Source: Setomelanomma holmii
Taxonomy: Eukaryota; Ascomycota; Dothideomycetes; Pleosporales; Phaeosphaeriaceae
DNA: 64,000 bases
Assembly: GCA_010015745.1 (NCBI GenBank)
Contig: ML978154.1
Location: forward strand, 458,668 to 522,667
Direction: 5' to 3'
The position numbers and the translations under genes were made by a program. Numbering within the stretch: position 1 is the stretch's first letter; each line of letters starts with the position of its first letter. This document shows, piece by piece, positions 23,803-32,487 of the stretch. Below the pieces are notes generated by a model. That model ran no database searches, was not told the DNA's origin, and saw only the letters and a program-made list of their open reading frames with translations.

Positions 23803-25091
23803 GTCAAACTTTCTCTCGCCATAAGTGAAACATGGATTGGAATCAGCGGTGTACGTCACTGTTCCTCCCAAAAGCGACAAGCTGTAGAGATAGTCACAGT
23901 GCGCAGAATCTGTGTATTTAGGTGGAACGGCGGTGATGACAATTGGTGCTTGCGTTCGATGTGTTTCAGAGCTCGGGGAAGGCACAGACATCCACTGACC
24001 ACTACGGTATTGTCACGTGTATCCGCACTGTCGGTACCCGCAGATGTTCTGGGCCATGCATGGGCCGCAGTATCCGCAATTTCTGGGATCAATGTGCTCG
24101 AACCTGCTGGTGATCTACTGCTGCTTCTAGCAATGTCTTGCTTGCTGTACTATCCCACAAAGTGCAATACGATCCGTTTTTTGCAAGGTCTTCCAACGAG
24201 GAGTTTACGACCCAGAAGGCCTATTTACTGCTATCGGCAAAGCCATCGAGGATGCCTGGCCGGTGAGGAAGTCTCATATTGTTAATATAACCGTGGAAGC
24301 GATTATGAAAGAAGCCGAGGAGGCGAAGAATACCCACAAAGAACGAAGCGTAGTGAAAAGCGCTACTCTGCAGAAACGTAACGACTTGCTTAGCATAGTC
24401 AAAGAGATGAGGCAGAGGTTGGATGGTCCGATCAGGACGAAGCCCGAAGACTGCGACCTCCTTGAGGATGGCGAACTCGCATCCTGACTCTTCTCAGTGA
24501 CAACTTATGCTGTTGGTCCATTCGAATCCGGAACTCGCGTCTTATTAGCGAGCCTACAAGTATATATTTCCTACTGTTCATCTTAGACGATTGGCCCAAG
24601 CATGCGCACCTCGCCCTGCCACCTGCCTCGACAAGATTATGCTCCTCACGAAAAGAGTGTATGTCTGGCTTTATCTTCAATTCTGTCAGCCTCGCCAACG
24701 AGAAATCAATGAGATGGTCACTGATGCTCCTGCCTAATAAGGCAGCTGGCGATGTTTGAAGCCAACTCGGGTAAAGTCTCCGCGACATGGGGTTTCGTGG
24801 AGATCACCCGCACCCACAACCAAGCTCCTATTGGCAAGAGCCAAGTCTCGACTTATTATAATTCTCTTGTCGCCTGTCGAATGTAGAAAGGGTCTTGTTG
24901 CGAGTGCCGTATACTTTACTGTATGGCGAATCAGGCTCGCAAACTCTGGGATTGAGAAGCTTAGCTGGTAGCGAATTATGGAGATACGTGAAAGGGAGCA
25001 GATCGCGTAGCGTATTGAGACAGACTCTGAGTACTTAAGATCGAAGTTCTTGCATGAGATGGCTGTATTATTCGAAGATCACATCGGCAAC
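23803..25091. other. Intergenic region containing an orphan exon-like segment
   Basis: Apart from the exon-like piece at about 24187-24487, nothing here can be called. A minus-strand reading frame (23758-23991) ending in TYGERKFDSSMWHPALSSL has protein-like composition but overlaps the 3' end of the membrane-protein gene and has no clear start. Confidence 0.4.
24187..24487 (+). pseudogene. Orphan exon or gene remnant, unknown protein
   Basis: An open segment reads VFQRGVYDPEGLFTAIGKAI, then EDAWPVRKSHIVNITVEAIM and a charged helical tail ending DLLEDGELAS and TGA at 24487. The composition is protein-like (alternating charged and hydrophobic residues, helix-forming). The frame is open back to about 24180, but I could not find an upstream exon with a start codon that joins it in phase. 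A competing frame over the same bases (24130-24255) is also open. It may be the last exon of an unrecognised small gene, or a relic of one. No family recognised. Confidence 0.35.
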
Positions 25092-26382
25092 ATGAAGTTC
25101 CAGTCCAGCTTCGCTCTTGCGCTTTCTGCTTCGGCGGCACTTGCACTCTCGATTCCCAAGCGAGAGGTCTCAACAGAACAGCTCTTCACGCTCGAGCTTG
25201 CACCCGGAAAGACTAAGCAAGTCACCGAGGCTGAGAAGTGGGAGCTGCATAATGTGAGTACATCATATACTCCCGGTGCAAGATTACATGCTAACCATGA
25301 TCAGGCTGGGGTCCACTTCATGGACATCACAGACTACGCTGAGCTTCATGAGACATCGGCAGCTCTGGCAGCGAGGCAAGCTGCTGCCTTCCCATCAGCG
25401 GTGGCACAGAAGACAAGCGTGACCCCGCTCCTCTCCAAGCTCAGCACGTCAAACATGCAGAGCAAGCTCACTACATTTGTGGCTTTCAACAACCGCTACT
25501 ACAAGAGCACCACGGGCAAGCAGTCCTCAGAGTGGCTTCTGCAACAAGTCCAAGCCATCGCTACGGCATCTGGTGTATCGGGCGTGAGCGTGCGCGCATT
25601 CAGCCATCCATCATGGACGCAGAACAGCGTTATTGCTACTATCCCAGGAAAGAGTGCGAATATTATCGCCATTGGTGCGCATCAGGATAGTGTCAATGGT
25701 GCCAGCCCTACGAACGGTCGTGCACCAGGTGCAGATGACGATGGTAGTGGTACCGGTAAGTCGCAAATGTACGAAGTGCATGTGAGACGTACACTGATTT
25801 CGTACCTCCAGTGACTATTCTTGAGGCGTTCAGGGTCCTCTTGACAGACTCCAAGGTCGCGAGTGGGCAGGCTGCCAACACCATCGAGTTCCATTGGTAT
25901 GCCGCTGAGGAAGGTGGTCTGTTAGGAAGCCAGGCTGTCTTCTCCAACTACAAGAGCAGCGGCAAGGTTGTCAAGGCGATGCTTCAGCAAGATATGACTG
26001 GTTACGTGAAGCCTGGAAGCAAAGAGTCAGTCGGTGTGATCACTGACTACGTCGACACGGGCCTTACCACTTTCATCAAGAAGGTCATCACTGCTGTGAG
26101 TAAAGCAACGGAGAATAGTTCACGCCATGATCTGACGATATATAGTACTGCACCATTCCCTACGTCGAGACCAAGTGCGGATATGCCTGCTCTGATCATG
26201 CAAGCGCATCGAAGGCTGGCTACCCATCTGCTTTCGTTATCGAGTCTGCATTTGCAGACACCTCGCAGTACATTCATACGGCACAAGACACTATCAGCAC
26301 CATTAGCTTCTCTCACATGCTCGAGCACGCGAAGATGACTGTCGGCCTAGCATACGAGCTTGCCTTTGCCACGACCCTGTAG
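25092..26382 (+). CDS. Secreted leucine aminopeptidase (M28 zinc peptidase)
   Basis: Releases N-terminal residues from peptides outside the cell, using two zinc ions. Four exons: introns 25254-25304, 25756-25811 and 26096-26145 give 377 residues. The start at 25092 is preferred over the in-frame ATG at 25050 because it places a good signal peptide (MKFQSSFALALSASAALALS) at the N-terminus. An inhibitory propeptide follows. The M28E metal and catalytic residues are all visible: His180 in GAHQDS, the Asp cluster 198-200 in GADDDGSG, Glu237/Glu238 in AAEEGGLLGS, Asp265 in QQDMTGY and His317 in CSDHAS. Cys310 and Cys314 (CGYACS) match the family disulfide. Length and ending (YELAFATTL) are typical. 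Confidence 0.94.
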
Positions 26383-28368
26383 TTAGCATGTTGGGGAAAT
26401 TGAGGGCAATGCGAAGCGACGGAGTAGAACGACGGATGGTGTCATGAAATGGACGGCACGATAGCCGGTAAAACAATGAACAATTTTCGGCTACAGCCTC
26501 CCGTGCAACCAACTACATGGGTGAATTATCTCGTTTCCTTTTCCCAGCACCGGCACATGGTCGGACGTTTCTCAGGCTTTCCCTTCGACGCCTCCTTTAT
26601 TTCCGCTGAGCACGGGTGTGGATACAGGGCTGACTCGAGTCGAGGTCGAGGTCGAGGCTCAGGGCGCTCAACAACCATGGTGAGACTTTCGAAGAAGAAG
26701 GAATTCGCTCATCGTGATCCTCTACATCATCATTGCTGCCGATGCACAATTGCAAGACGGCGTCGCTTCATCTCCATCCAATGCTTTTCTTTTGCAGCAC
26801 ATAAATGNNNNNNNNNNNNNNNNNNNNNNNNNNNNNNNNNNNNNNNNNNNNNNNNNNNNNNNNNNNNCCCCCCCCCGCCAAGCAAGCCGTCTTCTCGATA
26901 AGCGAGAAAGACCGGGATACGGACCAACACGCTGAGTTCTAGAAAGCGCGCCGGCTGGCTGAGTCATGGCCGGTCAGCTAGCGTGCCGACGCGCAGCCAA
27001 GGGGAACGTGGGAGTGGGAACAGGCCGCTGACACCGAGCGGATCTTCCCTGGTCTCGATGCCCGAAAAAGCAAGTTGGGTGTGTGCACGAGTCAATCATG
27101 GTGCGTTTGGACCTCGCCCGGGAAACTTCGTTCGTTTGTCGGGTTAGATTGTGGTGTATCGCGGCAGGTTTGCTTGGAATGGACGGATTGGGCAGGCTTG
27201 ACGGGATGGTCTGATGCGAACAGTTCGTGAAGATCGACGGTGCAGAGACGAATGCAGGTTTCCGAGACTATTGCGATGGCAGAAAGGATATGCTCGATGA
27301 CGCTGGAGATCGTGGAAGGACACGTTGGCTGTCAACATCGTGGGGACCACGAAACTGCATGACAACAGACGATATCAAAACGGCAGCTCAACAAAGCAAC
27401 GAAAGTCTGAGATCTCGTCTATGGTTTTGTGCGATGGATGAGAAAGCCACTTCTTTGCGCCCTACCATTCACAGGCGTTGAGCAGATTATCGACGAGCCG
27501 TCGTGGCTGTTTCAGGCCACGAGCAGGCAAGGCCAGGATGCTCAACGCAAGGAGATCACGCCTTTGGACTCGACAGTGAGTTGTGCGGTGGACCATCAGA
27601 AAAGCAAGTCAGCATGACCAGTAACGCCCATTTCCATGACACGACAATGTTGGCGTGTCTGATGCCAGCATCGAACATTCTCTGCAGCAGCTCCTCTTCT
27701 GCCAATATCACGATCATGCAGAGCAAGAATAGTGCATCCTCTGCTCTTATCACCTACTCTTTATCCGTAAAGACACCCAGCGAGCGCAGCACGCGGCGCG
27801 CATCCCCGCCGCACTTAAACCATCTGATTGGACAGTAAGAGTGTAGCCGGCCAGGATGCCAATGCAGGTCAGCCGCTCTGCAGACTAAGAGCCAATGGGC
27901 AGCAAGCAGGATGATCCCCGCGTTGCACATTAGATGACTTTCGGTTCCCGAAGCCCGTCCACGCTCGGCGGCACGGTTGGACCACTGACCCTGGGCCAGC
28001 ACGCTCTCGTAGTGCGGTGCCACATGCAACTGGGCTGTCACGGCTGCGCTCCAACTGGCATGGCGCATTGTTCACTGCCCCCCAAGTGAGGGCTTGCAGC
28101 GGCTCTGGGAACCAGGCAGCTGGAGAGCGGACAAAGTGGAGCGGAGTACGGGTCCCCCATTCAGGCTCTTTTTATCTACACACGCACCTCCGCTTCGTTC
28201 TGCTGGATCTTGTTTCTCCGGGCTGCCAATCTGCCTGACCACCAACCCTGGTGCTTGTGCTTACCTACTCTCGTTCACTTCTCGATTCTCGACGCCTGGG
28301 CCAAGGCGAAGTGATGGAATAGGTGTGAAGGAGGGATTTTCTTGGAAGGACCGATTTGGAATCTGGAT
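26383..28368. other. Intergenic region with assembly gap
   Basis: Contains the N gap at 26808-26867. A reading frame opens at 26679 (MVRLSKKKEFAHRD) and runs into the gap, so a gene could be hidden there; nothing supports a product. The 27750-28150 segment is GC-rich without a recognisable gene. A short iterated GAGGTC tract (GAGTCGAGGTCGAGGTCGAG) lies near 26635. Confidence 0.45.
26808..26867. other. Assembly gap (60 N) followed by a C9 run
   Basis: Sixty unknown bases, followed directly by nine cytosines (26868-26876). The homopolymer at the edge suggests that the assembly failed at a low-complexity or hairpin-forming tract. The true missing length is unknown if 60 is a placeholder. Confidence 0.98.
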
Positions 28369-29595
28369 ATGGCAGATAATAAGGAACGCTTCGATATCGT
28401 CAACGGGAAGCAGATTGCACTGCTCGTCGCACCCGTTCTTTGCTTCGTACTGGCTTCGGCTGCGGTAGCGTTACGATGGTATACCAGGAGCGTGAGGAGA
28501 GTCAACACATTGACTGAGGATGCGTTGTGTCTGGCGGCGCTCGTATGTTGGTTCGAAAAACTTGCGATCGCGCCGAGCTGACTTTGTACAGGGCATGAGC
28601 TTTGTCGTCGTGACATTGGTGTACATCTTGGTCTTTCTCTGTGGTGAAGGCTTGACCAGCGAGGAGATCAGAGCCGATCCCGCAAGAGACTACGATTATG
28701 TCAAGAGATATTGGCTTCGGGTAACGCTCCGGAAGGATGTTGTGGAAGTTTGGAAAGCGAGGCTGACCACTGTGACAGATGCAATTCGCGCTCGACATTT
28801 GCTGGGCGACATCGGTTGCGACGGTGCAACTCGCCTTGGTCAAGTTCTACGTGCGACTCTACAACAATAACATTACAGCAAGGATCGGATGCTATGCGTC
28901 GATGCTGCTTATCGCCATATGGTACGTCTGGTCGCTTGCCGGATGGATCAACATGTGCCACCCACCAGGAAAGTGCGAACTGCAGAGCAAGAAGTCTTGC
29001 ATTATCATCGGCTCGCTCCACGTCTTCTTCAACGCCATCATTCTCTTCGCCCCCGCGCCAGCGATCATCGCTGCCCAATTGTCCTCCAAGAGGAAGGCAT
29101 CAATGATAATTTTGTTCTTGCTCGGCTGCTTGTAAGTCCACTTGGTACGGTCTCAGAATCACCGAGCTCATAGCAACCAGTTGCACCATCCTAGCCGTCC
29201 TCCGCATCGACTGCGCCATCAACGTCTTCGGTGACGTAAACCACGATCCCATTGGCGCCTCCTGGTGGCGCGTCTGCTTCTCTCCCATCGAAATCGCCGT
29301 CGGCATCGTATGCTGCTGCGTGCCCAACACTTCTCCCCATCCATGGTGGAATCGCAAGCGCCCGTCCCTACCCACTGAAGGCACCGGCCTCCGACGCCTG
29401 AAATTCCGCACAACGAGCGGAAGTTCTTCGACGAGCAACTTGAATCCAGCACATTGGATGCCAGGGCCGAAAGCGCAGGTCAATGCGTTTGTGACATTAG
29501 AGAATGGAGATAAGAGTTTGGAGAGGGTGGGCAAGATAGGTGCGCACGAAATTAAGGTTACCAAGGATTATCAGCTGGAAAGAGGACGGGTGTGA
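28369..29595 (+). CDS. Fungal rhodopsin-domain (SAT4/PTH11-like) membrane protein
   Basis: Seven-helix integral membrane protein of the broad fungal rhodopsin/SAT4 group; some members act as surface receptors in plant-associated fungi, but no function can be assigned here. Four exons: introns 28543-28591, 28721-28778 and 29132-29180 give 356 residues. Helices: IALLVAPVLCFVLASAAVAL, MSFVVVTLVYILVFL, LDICWATSVATVQLALVKFY, IGCYASMLLIAIWYVWSLAG, IIIGSLHVFFNAIILFAPAP, IILFLLGCFCTILAVLRIDC and FSPIEIAVGIVCCCVPN. Typical family features are RWYTRSVRR with an acidic TEDAL after helix 1, and PIEIAVGIVCCCVP in the last helix. There is no N-terminal CFEM cysteine domain. The first ATG in the open frame is 28369. 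Confidence 0.82.
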
Positions 29596-29973
29596 AGGTG
29601 AGGGAAGAGGGGAGGATTATGGATGTTATGATACCCAAGTCACTGTTTAGATATGAAGAAGATACGATTCGATTCGCAACGCTAAGTCTCCAAAAAGACA
29701 TGGTGATGACCTGCTGATTTTGAATTAAAGAGAACGGTCGCATTCCAGCGCTTCACACATGTGAACACACGCAAGTCAGATGATGACTGCATCCACTCTA
29801 TACCGAAAGAACTAATAAGCCCCAGCTGAGTTTGACTATAGATGAATTACAGAACCTCGGTGGAAATCCCCAGATTTTATCATGGAAAGCGCACTGTGAG
29901 CCGAATAATTTCTCTCGATCTCTCCAATGAAAGGCGCCGCAGCAACCGTCCCGACCGTCGACCACTGACACTC
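29596..29973. other. Intergenic, no gene seen
   Basis: Short spacer upstream of the BTB-like gene. The frame of that gene is open back to an ATG at 29842, so the 3' part of this spacer might be coding if that start is used. Confidence 0.4.
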
Positions 29974-30819
29974 ATGGCTCAATCTCAATCACGCCGCCAA
30001 CAACCCCTTCGAGCTGCAACAGCAGCCATACCAAAGGACATCAAGACCTTCAAAGTGCTGGTGGGCCCAGCAGGTAGCTTTCAGTCATCCTTCCTTCCGA
30101 GATGGCAGCTGGAGTTCTATTTGCCTCATTTGCGCGTACTCATTGAGAATCAGAACCAGAATCAGAACCAGAATCAGAACCAGTTGAAGACTGTCTTCCT
30201 ACCCGATGATGACCCTGCGGCATTCGAGATCCTTGTGCCTTGGATGACTGAGGCGCCAGATTCAGCTTCGTGCCATCAAGGCACTGAAGTGTTGCGCGCA
30301 AAACTCGAAGTGCAGGATGGCGATGGCGTTGCACTAGCATTCAAAGTTTGGATCCTTACTCAACGATTGGGTGGGCCAAGTCTGGTGTTGCGAGATGAGT
30401 GCATGCGATTCCTCTACGAAGTACACATCGCACCACGTTCTGGCGCCGAGCCGCTGAAGATAACGCCTGTCACTGCTTTATACGCGTTCCAATCGAGGAC
30501 AAATACAAGGGAGCTCAAGCACTTCATCGTGGCGATTCTCGCGCGAGACATTCTGCCGTGGACAAGCACTAGCAAAGGTCCGACATGGGAGGATGTTTTG
30601 GGCCAAGTACCAGAGCCGAGAGAGCTCATGGGAAGGGTGTGGAAAAATAATTCGCAAGCAGATCGAGCGGCGCAGCTGCAGAAGATGGAAGTGTACATGT
30701 GTACACCTGGTGAGGTGAGACCGAACTGGTGCAAACACCTGCAGGTGGACTGTAGTGCGGATAGCTTGCACGATGGTACGTGGATGAAGAAAGATTTGCG
30801 GGAGCATACGGACTGCTGA
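29974..30819 (+). CDS. BTB-like fungal hypothetical protein
   Basis: Intronless, 281 residues from MAQSQSRRQQPLRAAT. An in-frame ATG at 29842 would add 44 residues with no domain-like content, so I prefer 29974. The segment KTFKVLVGPAGSFQSSF followed by FYLPHLRVLIE and later TVFLPDDDPAAFEILVPWM follows the usual order of fungal BTB/POZ-type proteins (ligand-like strand, shell residues, then DDPxAFE and a 'W' helix). That assignment is from pattern only. Between the two parts sits an Asn-Gln repeat encoded by a 12-bp tandem repeat. The C-terminal half is helical and ends near a Cys/Trp-rich VRPNWCKHLQVDCS. No lesions. Confidence 0.6.
   Translation: MAQSQSRRQQPLRAATAAIPKDIKTFKVLVGPAGSFQSSFLPRWQLEFYLPHLRVLIENQNQNQNQNQNQLKTVFLPDDDPAAFEILVPWMTEAPDSASCHQGTEVLRAKLEVQDGDGVALAFKVWILTQRLGGPSLVLRDECMRFLYEVHIAPRSGAEPLKITPVTALYAFQSRTNTRELKHFIVAILARDILPWTSTSKGPTWEDVLGQVPEPRELMGRVWKNNSQADRAAQLQKMEVYMCTPGEVRPNWCKHLQVDCSADSLHDGTWMKKDLREHTDC
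30148..30183 (+). repeat. 12-bp tandem repeat x3 coding Asn-Gln
   Basis: Three copies of AATCAGAACCAG run from 30148 to 30183 and encode (NQ)6 inside the BTB-like protein, next to the predicted second half of the fold. The copies are identical at DNA level, which points to recent slippage and makes copy number likely to vary between strains. Confidence 0.9.
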
Positions 30820-30880
30820 TTCTCCAGGGCAGATGATGGTCTATATCTGTGCCGAGCAGAGAGGTCTGTCCCGATACCCC

Positions 30881-32150
30881 CTAGAGCAAAGAGGTAGTAT
30901 TAACGCAGTGCCTCATCTCAAACTCGTCTTGATACTGATACACCACTGGCTGCGCGATTTGATCTCCGCTCACCAAGCTGTCTCCGAGTTGATAGCCAGG
31001 CTTGCTGAAGTAATTCATCAGTCGTCCCATGAAAATAGGGTTCTCTGCAGGGTAATCGAGATGTGCTGGCGAGAGCTCATATTGTGATGTTGCGCTAAAG
31101 TCTTCGTGACGCCATGATAGCGAGCTTTTTGTGTCAATGTGTAGTGCTGTCCGTGGTGGTGAAGGCGTTGCTTCGGTTTGGATGCCTACGTCATGGTAGA
31201 GAGGTGGCCGCCTGTTCGGAGGAGGCGTATCGTGACATCCGCATTTGTAGGATACGGATTCCAGTGTAGGTGAGCTCGTACATGGAACCAGCTTGTATCC
31301 TTGAGGTAGCACGAGGTCCGACGTCTTTCGCAGGTTTGCATGATCTGAGTGCGGTGAGCTTGTAGCAAGCCTGGGTGTTAGGTCCGACAAGGTATTGCTT
31401 GGCTGGTTCGCAATGGGATCCGCTTGTGGTGCCGGGAAGGGGTTGAACGTTTTGGTTGGAGAACCAAGTAGATCTTTCGTGATCGTGTCATTGCCTAGGA
31501 TGTCCATTGCGACGCGATCGATGTTTGGGATCTTCTCAAAGGATAGATTTCTGGCGGTAGCTCGACAAGTTCTGATAACATGGACACCGCTGAGCTCGTT
31601 CTCGAAAATGACAGACTAGGTGGTCTAGAAGCTCGTCTTGATGAAGTTGATGAGGACCGCCTGCTTTCAGCCGTTTCCATGGTTGGAGATTCCGATCTCG
31701 TGCTGACATGCGACAGTGGTCTTAGAAAGGACACAGTTCTTGCTCTCCTTAGTGACGGTCTGTCTGTCTTCTCTTCGTCTTCAGCTGCCTTCTTTACTTC
31801 CGGCTCTTTGTACTCTAGCTTCCCATTCTTGTCGGACGCGAAGTACTCCTCCCCACGGCCGAACACGACCTGAAGAGTTGCGAAATCACGGCTAGTACCA
31901 TTATTGGGGTAGAGCCAGTCTTTTAACGCTTGGGGTAAATCATAGCCATCTAAGCGATGTGAGTGGAGTATTGCGACTTGGATCCGGTGTTCTCACCCTG
32001 TCTATACTCGCTACTTTTTGTTTTCCAGCACACATAGTACCTCTCAAAGGCCCCGAAAGCGCAGACGAGCAGCTCCGCAAGACTTTCTGGATCTTGAGGG
32101 TCTTCTGGTATCTCTCCGAGTCGCTTGTAAAGACGGGTCGAGTCGTCCAT
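30881..32150 (-). pseudogene. Conserved fungal hypothetical gene, probably frameshifted
   Basis: Exon 1 begins MDDSTRLYKRLGEIPEDPQD (32150). Intron 31950-31996 (47 nt) joins it in phase to a block with DGYDLPQALKDWLYPNNGTS and VVFGRGEEYFASDKNGKLEY, then Ser/Arg-rich sequence, stopping at 31495 (202 residues). A second frame, one base off, overlaps this stop and continues FEKIPNIDRVAMDILGND to a C-terminal motif FMGRLMNYFSKPGYQLGDSL and a stop at 30881. The two blocks together look like one fungal-specific protein of about 400 residues. The break could be a 1-nt indel near 31500-31550, or a 53-nt intron with a weak GTGTCC donor that would restore phase. Function unknown. Confidence 0.5.
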
Positions 32151-32487
32151 GGTGTGATGAGCTTTCTCGAAAATCTAACACGACATGTATTTCGGGGTCA
32201 AAAGTCCAAACCGTCAGCATGAATATCTAGACTTTAGCGAATGCATAAGGAAAAGATGCTCAGATTGTAGACTATCATCCGATTCTGCCCTTCATCATCG
32301 TTTCAAACCACTTATGCACCAGTACTATCTGGTCGCGTGATGTCTCAATTGCGCGACTTCCTGCCAAACAAAGCTGAAGCACCATGACAAGTTGATGTGG
32401 TCATGGTGGATCCAGTTTCACATCTGCGGCTGGCTCGTGCGTGCAATTGTCGGGGACATCCTGAAACTCCAACAACTGTGTTGCAGC
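32151..32487. other. Intergenic, no gene seen
   Basis: Spacer between two broken minus-strand genes; nothing recognisable. Confidence 0.5.

Noticed and set aside
24520..24545. TTCGAATCC motif resembling a tRNA T-loop
   Set aside because: No acceptor, D or anticodon stem can be formed from the flanks.
25050..25091. Upstream in-frame ATG of the M28 aminopeptidase
   Set aside because: It would bury the clear signal peptide that begins at 25092.
26635..26660. GAGGTC iterations as a tandem repeat element
   Set aside because: Too short and imperfect to claim as more than low complexity.
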